Below, piece by piece: positions 45,383 to 52,328 of a DNA stretch of 64,000 bases; position 1 is the first letter of the stretch; every line of letters begins with the position of its first letter. The position numbers and the translations under genes are program-made. This DNA comes from an uncultured Oscillospiraceae bacterium. GTDB lineage: Bacteria > Bacillota > Clostridia > Oscillospirales > Oscillospiraceae. The stretch covers positions 30,569 to 94,568 of the forward strand of contig CABVDR010000002.1 of the NCBI GenBank assembly GCA_902497145.1. Reading direction: 5' to 3'. Below the pieces are notes generated by a model that saw only the letters and a list, made by a program, of their open reading frames with translations, was not told the origin of the DNA and ran no database searches.

Positions 45383-46404
45383 TTTAGGCAAACACCTGTT
45401 TATGATTTCACTCATAAGTGCCTTGGAAATGCAAGGCTACCTCCTTTAAGCTGGATATAGCCGCAATGCCAAATGAACTTGTTCTACATACCTATACCGA
45501 TAAAGAACATTTCTGATTGATATGACTCAAACTTTTAAGATAAAATATCACTCTGTGTTGTCAGTCACAGCCCATAACAGTGGTATATCCGATTTCTTGC
45601 CCCTGCGCGCCGCTGTGTGGCCTCTTTGTGGACATGGTAGGGTAAGGTGTCCCACTCAAATGTTTTAATACGGTTTAAGCCTCCTCGTTGCCAGCTATAT
45701 TGAAAGGCTATTGGGCAACGAAAAAATCTGTTTTAGCCCCTGCAGAGCGGGATTGTAAAAGACAAAATTTTGGTCTTCAGGGGGCTCTGCGGACAAAAAG
45801 TTGGACCGGGGTTTCATAAGGGCACCTCCAAATACAGGTTTTCTGGCAGAATGGCACTCCTCCTGATACAGAGCCCACAGCCCTCTGAACCGCCCGCTTT
45901 GCCCCTTGTAAGCCGCTGTGCGGCCTCTTTCCGGGCAGGGTGAGTAACACAAATTTGACTCGCTGTTGCGAGATGAGAAAACCCGTTTTTCTTTTCATAC
46001 AAAGGCCAAATAAAATGGTACAGGGTATAACAAAATTGATACGCTAAACAAAGAATAAGGCCTCTGACTTCCCAGAGATTTAGTATCAGCTTGGGGCGGA
46101 CGTGATTTTACCCACCCTTGGGTGGGGCAAGCAGAGCGTTTGGCTTGCCGCGAGCGGCTGCCAAACGCCTTTTTGCGGGCAGAAGCCCGCACCCACTTTC
46201 CGCTGACCGCAGCTGCGCCTCTCCTCCGAACCGCAATACCTGCGCCACAGAAAACAAAATAAGGGTTTTGCCCAAGCACCGTAATTGATAACTTTCTCTT
46301 AACTCTGCCCGTTTGCCCTGGCTATCCACAAAAATGTTTGGTATGTTATCGTTCCCGGACAGGGAGCGGCAGCATACCAACTTTTTATGTGGAGGTGAGA
46401 ACGC
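45383..46404. other. Non-coding region before the mobilisation genes, candidate oriT
   Basis: No convincing gene is present. Inverted repeats cluster at 46111-46126 (CCCACCC/GGGTGGG), 46136-46168 (GCGTTTGG/CCAAACGC) and 46175-46190 (GCGGGC/GCCCGC), just upstream of the MobC and relaxase genes. That is where an origin of transfer is expected. A block from GCTAAACAAAGAATAAGG (near 46044) to CTGGCTATCCA (near 46330) is repeated in shortened form before the DUF6809/integrase genes. Confidence 0.5.
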
Positions 46405-46743
46405 ATGGCAACACGAACCAGAAACCAGGTAATTGCCTTCCGAGTAACCCCAGCCGAGAGAAGGCAGATCAGTGCAAAGGTTAAGCGCTCCGGGCTGAGC
46501 CAACAGGAGTATCTGCTGGATGCAGCCCTGAATCATCCCATCTATGTGATGGAGGAGCTCAAGCCGATCCTCTTGGAACTGCGTGCCTGGGGCAAAAACC
46601 TGAACCAGCTGACTGCCCTGGCCCATCAGGGGCGAGTGCAGACTGTCTATCTGCAGGAGCTTACCGCGGCCCTGGGAAGGACCTATGAGGCGGTCAGCAC
46701 ACTGACGGAGAAAGGTCCGGTGATTCACCACGGCGACCTGTAG
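46405..46743 (+). CDS. MobC-like relaxosome protein
   Basis: This 112-residue protein opens with RNQVIAFRVTPAERRQISAKVKRSGLSQQEYLLDAAL, a ribbon-helix-helix region. The MobC hallmark ELRAWGKNLNQLTALAHQG follows near residue 60. It helps the relaxase bind and open DNA at oriT. GGAGGTGAGAACGC precedes the ATG. Its 3' end overlaps the apparent ancestral start of the relaxase gene. Confidence 0.87.
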   Translation: MATRTRNQVIAFRVTPAERRQISAKVKRSGLSQQEYLLDAALNHPIYVMEELKPILLELRAWGKNLNQLTALAHQGRVQTVYLQELTAALGRTYEAVSTLTEKGPVIHHGDL

Positions 46744-46777
46744 CTTCATCAAGGAACGTAAGCAGACGGCTGGGAGC

Positions 46778-48166
46778 ATGGGACGGGTGATACAGTATGT
46801 ATCCCAGCCAAAGAAAACCATGGACGAAAAGGGCAACCGCTACCTAACGGGGGTCAACTGTGTGGCAGATGTGGCCATGCAGAGCTTCATGGCCACCAAA
46901 CACCTCTACCGAAAAGACACAGGAACCTTCTTCTACCAGTATACCCAGTCCTTCTCTCCGGAAGAAGATCTCAATCCCGCCCAGGCCCATGAGATCGGTC
47001 TGGAATTGGCGGAGCGATTCTTCCCCGGCTGTGAGGTCCTGGTAGCAACTCATGTGGACCGGGAGCACCTTCACTCCCATCTGGTGGTCAACTCCGTCCA
47101 TCCGGATACCGGGAAGAAGCTCCATTTCACTCCCAGAACGCTGGAACAGATGCGGAAGGTCAGCGACCAGATCTGCATAGAACACGGCTTGACCACTCTC
47201 AAACCATACCAACAGGATCACCGGACCCGTGGCCTGAGAGCCGGGGAGTACCGGGCCGCTATGCGGGGAGGGAGCTGGAAGTTTCAGCTCATCACCACGG
47301 TGGAGGCGGCCATGCGGCAAGCTGGCAGCCGGGAGGAGTTCATACAGGAGATGAACCAGCGGGGCTACCAGGTGCGCTGGGAGGAACATCGAAAGCACAT
47401 CACCTACACCACGCCTTCTGGAATGAAGTGTAGAGACGATAAGCTGCACGAGCTAAAGTTCAGAAAGGAGAATATGGAGCATGAGTTTGGAATACGAAAC
47501 CAGGCAGCAAAACAGCGCCTTAACCGCACTCAAACAGCGGGCAGCACCGCCTGCTCTGACGGACCAGAAGCCCAATGTGCTGTACACCATGCCAGTACAG
47601 ACCGTGGAGCGGCTGGAGGAGGTCCTGCGGCAGACCTTGGCGCTCCAGAAAACAATTCAGACATCCATGGCAGCTCTGGCCACAAAAGAGAGCCTGGAGC
47701 CGTTGGCTACGGCGGAACAGCTCCATCAGTGGCTGGAACAGACACAGGCCCTCAATCAGAAAACCCATCGGGCGATGGGAGAGATTCTCTCCGAAATGAG
47801 GGAGGAACGCAAACGGGATGGGAGGCAGAGAGACGAGTTTACCAGGGAGCTCTCCGAGATCCGGACAACATTTCAGAAGGATACCCAGGAGGCGATTGCC
47901 TCGCTCCGCAGATGGATCCCCTTCATTGTTATGAGTTCAGCGGCGGCGGCAGTACCGGTGTGCATCCTGATGTGGCAGACGCTGACATAACGGATGAGGT
48001 ACTTCGGCTGCTCTCCAGGCTGGAGGGAAATAACGATGACTATGTTCTGGATGCTACCACCAGACATAGCCGCGGAGACCGAAAAGCACTGGCGAAAGAA
48101 CAAAGGAAAAAGATTGCCCTGGGGCATAAGGAAGATGACCACGAGCAGGGACAGCAGATGATGTGA
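46778..48166 (+). CDS. Relaxase/mobilisation nuclease (MobA/VirD2-like)
   Basis: This 462-residue relaxase has FFPGCEVLVATHVDREHLHSH near residue 85, the metal-binding HxDxxHxHxH-type motif III. In-frame codons upstream of the first ATG (46736-46777) still read as the usual N-terminus (FIKERKQTAGSMG). They are preceded by ACG (46730) where a start codon would be, so the true start may be ACG or the gene may start 16 residues late. Residues 235-400 are low-complexity and overlap another gene in a second frame. It nicks oriT for transfer of element A; no coupling protein or type IV secretion genes are present. Confidence 0.87.
   Translation: MGRVIQYVSQPKKTMDEKGNRYLTGVNCVADVAMQSFMATKHLYRKDTGTFFYQYTQSFSPEEDLNPAQAHEIGLELAERFFPGCEVLVATHVDREHLHSHLVVNSVHPDTGKKLHFTPRTLEQMRKVSDQICIEHGLTTLKPYQQDHRTRGLRAGEYRAAMRGGSWKFQLITTVEAAMRQAGSREEFIQEMNQRGYQVRWEEHRKHITYTTPSGMKCRDDKLHELKFRKENMEHEFGIRNQAAKQRLNRTQTAGSTACSDGPEAQCAVHHASTDRGAAGGGPAADLGAPENNSDIHGSSGHKREPGAVGYGGTAPSVAGTDTGPQSENPSGDGRDSLRNEGGTQTGWEAERRVYQGALRDPDNISEGYPGGDCLAPQMDPLHCYEFSGGGSTGVHPDVADADITDEVLRLLSRLEGNNDDYVLDATTRHSRGDRKALAKEQRKKIALGHKEDDHEQGQQMM
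47481..47990 (+). CDS. MobB-like membrane protein nested in the relaxase gene
   Basis: This 169-residue frame lies wholly inside the relaxase gene in another frame. It encodes a long coiled coil (about residues 40-140) and a C-terminal membrane helix (WIPFIVMSSAAAAVPVCILMW). AAAGGAG lies 10 bp before its ATG. In RSF1010 the MobB protein is likewise nested in mobA and is membrane-bound. The low-complexity relaxase segment opposite it suggests this frame is the one under selection. Confidence 0.7.
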   Translation: MSLEYETRQQNSALTALKQRAAPPALTDQKPNVLYTMPVQTVERLEEVLRQTLALQKTIQTSMAALATKESLEPLATAEQLHQWLEQTQALNQKTHRAMGEILSEMREERKRDGRQRDEFTRELSEIRTTFQKDTQEAIASLRRWIPFIVMSSAAAAVPVCILMWQTLT

Positions 48167-48385
48167 CGCTGGGGCTCTGCACGCTCAAGTGCGGAGCCCT
48201 AAGCGTATTAAAAACTACATCGCTAATCAAAGAATAAGGGCGGAGAAAATAGTACGCCGTTAACAAAGATACCCGCAAAACCTTCTGCCAGGCAATTGTT
48301 ACTGTTCTGATAACTCTGCCCATTCCCTATGGCTATCCATCGGGAAAGCTGGTATTGTGTGTTGCTGCAAAGGAGGCGACACACG

Positions 48386-48715
48386 ATGAATGACTACATG
48401 ACTGCTCTCCACCAGCGGTTCTTCCAAGAGCCGGACTTCACAGAGCTGGAGGAAGAAATTGAACAGACCCGCCAGGAGGTACGAGACTGTCTGGACAAGC
48501 TGCAGCGGCGTAAATTGATGCAGCTGGTGGATGCCCAAAATCTGCTGCGGGAGAAAACCTCTCTGGCCAGTTTTATGGCAGGCTTTAAGCTGGCCTGGGG
48601 CATTGCAAAAGAATTGGAAGCAGACGGCCTGTACTCTTTCGACCACGAAGAAGAACAGCGGGCCTGCAAAGCAGCAGAACAGGAGGTGAAGCCTTGTGGC
48701 AAAGAAACGGGCTAA
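48386..48715 (+). CDS. DUF6809-like small protein of the integrase operon
   Basis: This 109-residue protein, MNDYMTALHQRFFQEPDFTE at the start, is helical and acidic. It has the pattern of the small proteins that precede integrases in Clostridia elements (DUF6809 type; named from memory). AAAGGAGG precedes the ATG. It overlaps the integrase gene by 20 bp, implying coupled translation and perhaps a role in excision or its control. Confidence 0.65.
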   Translation: MNDYMTALHQRFFQEPDFTELEEEIEQTRQEVRDCLDKLQRRKLMQLVDAQNLLREKTSLASFMAGFKLAWGIAKELEADGLYSFDHEEEQRACKAAEQEVKPCGKETG

Positions 48716-49847
48716 CGGAGAGGGCAGCATCAGAAAACGGAAGGACGGACGCTGGGAAGGGCGATACACCGCCGGGTATGATGCCAAGACCGGCAAGCGG
48801 ATTATCAAGAATGTGCTGGGCAAGACACAAGCGGAGGTCAAGGAAAAGCTGAAAAAGGCTCTGGAGGAGTGCCAGGGGCTGGATGTGAGCCGCACCGAAG
48901 AATACACTGTGGCCACATGGCTGCGCACCTGGTACGCGCTCTACGCCAAGCCCAATGTCCGCACTGCCACAGCCAATCGGTATGAGCTCATCATCGAGCG
49001 CTACACCATTCCCAGGATCGGAAGCATCAAACTAACAAAACTGACCACCCGGCACCTGCAGAAGCTCTACAAGGAGTTATTGGAGGACGGCAGAATACAT
49101 GTTGGAAAAGGAGAAGCAAAGGGACTAAGCACCACCACCGTCCGCAGCGTCCACCTGATGCTCCATGCGGCCCTGGAACGGGCGGTGAAGGAACGGCTTA
49201 TCCCCAGGAATCCCACTGAAGATTGCATCGCTCCAAAGCCTCGCAAGATCGAGATGCAGATTCTTCCCTCTAAAGACATGCACGCCTATCTGGAGGCAGC
49301 CAAGGCCAGAGACCTGCTTCCCATGTTTTATCTGGAATTGGTCAGCGGCCTGCGAAAAGGCGAACTGGTGGCCCTGCGCTGGGACGATGTGGACATCCAG
49401 AACAGAACCATCTCGGTCAGCAAACAGTATGTCCGCAACCCGGACGGCTCCCTGGAGCTCACCCGGCCCAAAACGGAAAACTCCGTCCGCCTGGTGTCCA
49501 TCCCGCAGACAGCGGTGGACTTGCTGATCCAGGAACACAACAAGCATCCTGACAGCCCCTACCTGTTTCCTTCCCCGATCACCGGGGAACTATACCACCC
49601 AGATTCCGTGGTCAACCTCCACAAGAAGATCCTAAAGGACGCAGGACTGCCCCACATCCGCTTCCACGACCTGCGGCACACCTTCGCAACCACAGCCCTC
49701 CAGAACGGCGTGGATGTAAAGACGGTGTCCTCCATGCTGGGGCACTACGATGCCGGGTTCACCCTGCGCACCTACACCCACGCCACACGGCAGAAGCAGG
49801 ACGAGGCAGCAGCCACCATGGACAGCTTCATGGCACAGGTCATGTAG
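48696..49847 (+). CDS. Tyrosine site-specific integrase of element A
   Basis: This 383-residue integrase starts at GTG 48696 behind AGGAGGTG. It has an N-terminal arm-binding domain (GEGSIRKRKDGRWEGRYTAG), a SAM-like core-binding domain, and a catalytic domain. The catalytic Arg is in SGLRKGELVALRW, the HxLR in FHDLRHTFA, the late His in MLGHYD and the nucleophile Tyr in TLRTYTHA. It lies right next to the att copy at 50021 and should recombine the 45-bp tRNA-Thr core. Confidence 0.95.
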   Translation: MAKKRANGEGSIRKRKDGRWEGRYTAGYDAKTGKRIIKNVLGKTQAEVKEKLKKALEECQGLDVSRTEEYTVATWLRTWYALYAKPNVRTATANRYELIIERYTIPRIGSIKLTKLTTRHLQKLYKELLEDGRIHVGKGEAKGLSTTTVRSVHLMLHAALERAVKERLIPRNPTEDCIAPKPRKIEMQILPSKDMHAYLEAAKARDLLPMFYLELVSGLRKGELVALRWDDVDIQNRTISVSKQYVRNPDGSLELTRPKTENSVRLVSIPQTAVDLLIQEHNKHPDSPYLFPSPITGELYHPDSVVNLHKKILKDAGLPHIRFHDLRHTFATTALQNGVDVKTVSSMLGHYDAGFTLRTYTHATRQKQDEAAATMDSFMAQVM

Positions 49848-49862
49848 GGCAGAGAGAAAAAA

Positions 49863-49894
49863 GCCGGGCGGGAAGCGCAAACTTCCCGTCCGGC
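49863..49894 (+). terminator. Terminator after the element A integrase
   Basis: The stem GCCGGGCGGGAAG/CTTCCCGTCCGGC with a 6-nt loop lies 15 bp after the stop. The T-tract is weak (CTCTTT). Confidence 0.65.
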
Positions 49895-49913
49895 ACTCTT
49901 TAGCCCTTTCCGC

Positions 49914-49963
49914 ATGTGGGTCACGGTGTGGGTCAACCAACTGACCCACATTTTGACCCACAC
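49914..49963. repeat. Arm-type repeats at the right end of element A
   Basis: RTGTGGGTCA occurs at 49914-49923 and 49926-49935 and inverted at 49942-49950 and 49954-49963. The same decamer is at the other end of element A (38859-38880). These are probable integrase arm sites. Confidence 0.7.
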
Positions 49964-49984
49964 TAAGAAATCAAAAATTGCAAC

Positions 49985-50020
49985 AAAAAAGCCTCGAAAA
50001 CCGAAGTTTTCAAGGCTTTT
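49985..50020 (-). terminator. tRNA-Thr-type terminator, middle copy
   Basis: Same hairpin (TTCG loop, U-tract on the minus strand) as at 38665-38700, directly after the tRNA 3' end fragment. Confidence 0.8.
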
Positions 50021-50065
50021 TGGAGCTGCTAGGCAGATTCGAACTGCCGACCTCATCCTTACCAA
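50021..50065. repeat. att site between elements A and B (45-bp tRNA-Thr fragment)
   Basis: Identical to 38701-38745 and 63761-63805. Identity to the left copy extends upstream to 49971, giving 95 bp in total. This site is the junction of the two tandem elements. Confidence 0.92.
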
Positions 50066-50370
50066 ATATTGACGTGCTTTCAAACTATACCAAATTCGTC
50101 CAAATTCACCTTTTGAAAATCCTTGCGCCGCAACGGTTTTCCCCGTTTTGCTTGTCGTAGCTTGTTGTGTGTTGTCGTATGGTTGCGGTGTCGGTTTTTT
50201 GGTGGCGGTGTCGGTTTTGGTGTCGGTTTTTTGCGGACGCAATTTCTCTAGCTTGTACTCTGCATGATTATGTGGTATTCTCATTTTAGCGTTGCCGGAC
50301 AACAGCGGTCGGCCCTCTTGACAGAGGGCAGCTTCTTTGCCCTCTGATCTTCGGAAAGGGGGGCTGCCCA
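50066..50370. other. Left end of element B, non-coding
   Basis: Three direct copies of GGTGTCGGTTTT (50187-50232) lie here, matching repeats at the right end of element B (63670-63693), so they are probably arm-type integrase sites. The rest holds the leader of the toxin mRNA. No gene is seen. Confidence 0.7.
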
Positions 50371-50523
50371 ATGGTTACATATTCTGACCTCATTCAGATT
50401 GGTATTCTCATTGTTGGTATTATCGGCCTCTTTATGAGCCATAAAAAGAAATGACCGCCGGCACCCTGACAAGTACGGCGATCATTTCAAACTACTCTAA
50501 GGGCTGACCGTGTCCGGCAACGC
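50289..50523 (+). promoter_or_regulatory. Long-range inverted repeat bracketing the toxin gene
   Basis: GCGTTGCCGGAC...CGGTCGGCCCT (50289-50316) is complementary to AGGGCTGACCG...GTCCGGCAACGC (50500-50523) apart from a small bulge and one mismatch. Pairing of 5' and 3' mRNA ends is a known way to keep type I toxin mRNAs inactive. Confidence 0.6.
50371..50454 (+). CDS. Putative holin-like type I toxin peptide
   Basis: The 27-residue peptide starts MVTYSDLIQIGILIVG, continues as a single hydrophobic helix and ends SHKKK. This is the pattern of the putative holin-like toxin family of Firmicutes type I toxin-antitoxin systems. GAAAGGGGGG lies before the ATG. It should insert in the membrane when its antisense RNA is lost, helping to keep element B in the population. 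No antitoxin RNA promoter could be fixed by eye. Confidence 0.8.
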   Translation: MVTYSDLIQIGILIVGIIGLFMSHKKK

Positions 50524-50584
50524 CTCTTTCTATGTCCATTATAGGCGCGCTGAGTTTAGCTGTCAAGCCCCCTCAAACGTGGCC

Positions 50585-50689
50585 TTACCCTACCAGATGA
50601 AGGACGAATTGATACACGATCCGCAGCCGGGACAGGTCAGACCGGGCCAGCGCTCGGGAAATGGATTCAATCATGGCCTCTCGTGTCAT
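50585..50689 (-). CDS. Small phage-type protein (34 aa)
   Basis: The 34-residue frame MTREAMIESISRALARSDLS then RLRIVYQFVLHLVG starts behind GGGGGAG. Short amphipathic proteins of this pattern (LRIVYQFVLHL) recur in Clostridia prophages with no known function. It overlaps the next upstream gene by 4 bp in the same leftward operon. Confidence 0.55.
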   Translation of the reverse strand: MTREAMIESISRALARSDLSRLRIVYQFVLHLVG

Positions 50690-50874
50690 ACTTTCTCCCC
50701 CTTTCTGGAATACCGGAAACCCTTTGCCCTGCCATACTCAAAGGCAAGTGCCAGGGCCTCCAGCTTGCCCATTCCCTTTAGGGCCTCCAGCTCTCCCATG
50801 CTCAGGTGGTAGGTGCTTGGGAACTTCTCCCCGGTGCGCTCGATGTACCGGCGCATTTTCTCAATGTCTGTCAC
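50686..50874 (-). CDS. Small phage-type protein (62 aa)
   Basis: MTDIEKMRRYIERTGEKFPS opens this 62-residue helical, basic protein. It starts at GTG 50874 and overlaps both neighbours, as in a compact phage operon. No function is recognised. Confidence 0.65.
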   Translation of the reverse strand: MTDIEKMRRYIERTGEKFPSTYHLSMGELEALKGMGKLEALALAFEYGRAKGFRYSRKGEKV

Positions 50875-50998
50875 GATCTACACCCCCTTCCCGCTCCAGG
50901 ATGGAAATGAGGACGCGGAGTGTGCGCCGGGGGTGCTTCTGCTGGTTCAGCAGGGCGGTGAGCTTTGCAAAGTTGGGGTATCTCTCTTCCGTGGTCAT
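50861..50998 (-). CDS. Small phage-type protein (45 aa)
   Basis: The frame MTTEERYPNFAKLTALLNQQ ends EGGVDRDRH after 45 residues. GGGGGTGAGAGC precedes ATG 50998 and its end overlaps the 62-residue gene by 14 bp. The frame is open far upstream, but this start has the ribosome site. Function unknown. Confidence 0.55.
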   Translation of the reverse strand: MTTEERYPNFAKLTALLNQQKHPRRTLRVLISILEREGGVDRDRH

Positions 50999-51012
50999 GC
51001 TCTCACCCCCTC

Positions 51013-51117
51013 TCACTTTAAAATATCCTGGACAATGTAAAGAATAAGGGAGAGCTGCCGCATGTTGCACTCGCCCAGCAGGCGGACGATCTCCGCCGTA
51101 GTTTCCTTTGTGGTCAT
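51013..51117 (-). CDS. Small phage-type protein (34 aa)
   Basis: MTTKETTAEIVRLLGECNMR continues QLSLILYIVQDILK, 34 residues. AAGGAGG lies 7 bp before ATG 51117, and the start overlaps the upstream gene's stop (ATGA). Function unknown; it resembles the 34-residue protein at 50585 in size and in having a C-terminal amphipathic helix. Confidence 0.55.
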   Translation of the reverse strand: MTTKETTAEIVRLLGECNMRQLSLILYIVQDILK

Positions 51118-51503
51118 GCCATCGCCTCCTTCCCCATGTTCCGCTCCACGGCAAGACACCACTTGTCCAAACGCTCCACCGCCACCGGGGAACCGTTGGC
51201 AACCATCCCGGAAAGGTGAATACGGTGCATATCGTCATCGGTGAGCCGGTCGTGGTCATGTGCGTCCGTCCAGAGGTAGGCGTACATGATAGGCCGCCAC
51301 ACATAGGCAAGTGCGTCATCGGACAGCGCCGAAAGGATCTTCACCAGGGTGGAGCGGGCGGCGGTGGCTTCCTCCTTCTCTGCGGTGGCCAGCCCGGCCT
51401 CCAGGCAGGTGGAAACAAGCTGGATATCCGTCATCCCGGCGGCCCCGGGGATGGTCTTGACCCGCTCCAGCAGGTCAGCGGGAATGGTGATGGTCTTATT
51501 CAT
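51114..51503 (-). CDS. Phage-type protein of unknown function (129 aa)
   Basis: MNKTITIPADLLERVKTIPG opens this protein behind AAGGAGG at 51503; the frame extends to 51626 without a site. The N-terminal 40 residues look like a ribbon-helix-helix or CopG-like DNA-binding segment (ITIPADLLERVKTIPGAAGMTDIQLV). The rest is helical and Asp/His-rich. It is the first gene of a five-gene leftward set and could regulate it. Not recognised beyond that. Confidence 0.65.
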   Translation of the reverse strand: MNKTITIPADLLERVKTIPGAAGMTDIQLVSTCLEAGLATAEKEEATAARSTLVKILSALSDDALAYVWRPIMYAYLWTDAHDHDRLTDDDMHRIHLSGMVANGSPVAVERLDKWCLAVERNMGKEAMA

Positions 51504-51638
51504 TGAAAATTCCTCCTTGTCTTTTGGAGGGGGCCGTGGTACACTGTCCTCGACCCCCTCGGGGTTGTCTTGGCCTGCTATCCTTGCTTTGACCGGCTGG
51601 GGATAGCGGGCTTTTCTCATACTCAATCAAGCCTCCTT

Positions 51639-51719
51639 TTATTTATTCCAGTGCTTAATAATCCAGACAATAACTACCGACCAAAAAAGTACCTCGCATA
51701 CAGTCAATACCGTTTCCAT
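51639..51719 (-). CDS. Tiny membrane peptide (26 aa)
   Basis: METVLTVCEVLFWSVVIVWI and a short polar tail (IKHWNK) form one membrane helix. The ribosome site is weak (GAGGATAACC). It may be a small toxin-like or holin-like peptide. Support is modest. Confidence 0.35.
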   Translation of the reverse strand: METVLTVCEVLFWSVVIVWIIKHWNK

Positions 51720-51755
51720 GATTGACAACGGCACGGAAAAAGGTTATCCTCTAAG

Positions 51756-51778
51756 GGAAGGGGCCGAAGCCCCTTGCC
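51756..51778. terminator. Hairpin between the tiny peptide genes
   Basis: AAGGGGC-CGAA-GCCCCTT forms a stable tetraloop hairpin just after the stop of the 39-residue gene. A U-rich stretch follows only about 20 bases later. Confidence 0.45.
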
Positions 51779-51898
51779 CTACCCGGTCAGGCGGTCGATC
51801 AAATCGACCACCGACTTGACCAGGTTCAGGATGGCGGTGATAAGGACGATGGCTTGCAGGGCTTTGTCCTTATTGCCGTTTTTCTTTTTCCGGGCCAT
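51779..51898 (-). CDS. Small basic membrane-associated peptide (39 aa)
   Basis: MARKKKNGNKDKALQAIVLI opens a 39-residue protein with a Lys-rich head and one amphipathic or membrane helix ending DLIDRLTG. AAGGAGGTGAGCAA before the ATG is an excellent ribosome site. The size and charge pattern resemble small toxin or holin-like peptides of mobile elements. It is divergent from the XRE gene at 52113. Confidence 0.6.
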   Translation of the reverse strand: MARKKKNGNKDKALQAIVLITAILNLVKSVVDLIDRLTG

Positions 51899-51929
51899 TT
51901 GCTCACCTCCTTGTTGTCCAGTTTATAAA

Positions 51930-52112
51930 GATCCCATCTGTTGACGATGGATGCCCGGGGTGTTGTCCCCTTGCATGGTCTTAGTATACACTGTATTTAT
52001 GTGTATGTCTATTGACATTATACACAACAATCCAGTGCTTATATTATCTATTTTATACACTTGTTTTTTGTGCTTATTTGTGGTATTCTTGTTATCAGAA
52101 AGAAGGTGTATT
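51930..52112. promoter_or_regulatory. Divergent control region with repeated TATACAC sites
   Basis: This AT-rich stretch carries GTATACACTGTA (near 51985), TTATACACAA (near 52018) and TTTATACACTTG (near 52052), plus TTGACA near 52010. The repeated TATACAC motifs are likely operators for the XRE-type protein that follows. Confidence 0.5.
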
Positions 52113-52328
52113 ATGCCAGTACGATACAAAATTGATGTATTGCAAGCTTTAAAGGATATGGGGTTTACCTCGTATCGGATGCGACAGGAAAAGCTACTAG
52201 GGGAGGCGACAATTCAAAAGCTGCGGAGAAATGAGCTTGTTTCTTGGGAAAACATTGGGCGAATTTGCTCCATGCTCAATTGCCAGCCCGGGGACATCCT
52301 GGAGTATGAAGAAATGGCGGCAGAATGA
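52113..52328 (+). CDS. XRE/Cro-type DNA-binding protein
   Basis: This 71-residue single helix-turn-helix protein, MPVRYKIDVLQALKDMGFTS at the start and CSMLNCQPGDILEYEE near the end, has the pattern of small Cro-like regulators. AGAAGG precedes ATG 52113; the longer frame upstream is the control region. It probably represses itself and the divergent small peptide. Its stop overlaps the next gene's start. Confidence 0.85.
   Translation: MPVRYKIDVLQALKDMGFTSYRMRQEKLLGEATIQKLRRNELVSWENIGRICSMLNCQPGDILEYEEMAAE

Noticed and set aside
45695..46279. Several overlapping minus-strand frames of 62-94 codons upstream of MobC
   Set aside because: They lack ribosome sites, have odd composition, and overlap the palindromes of the likely oriT. 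They look like chance frames in a non-coding region.
46108..46836. 242-codon minus-strand frame
   Set aside because: It lies antisense to the MobC gene and the hairpin region, and its residue composition is that of a shadow frame.
50187..50232. CRISPR-like repeats
   Set aside because: Three short spaced GGTGTCGGTTTT copies lack unique spacers of constant length and match the other end of the element instead.
51951..52112. N-terminal extension of the XRE protein
   Set aside because: The stretch is AT-rich control sequence with operators; ATG 52113 has the ribosome site.
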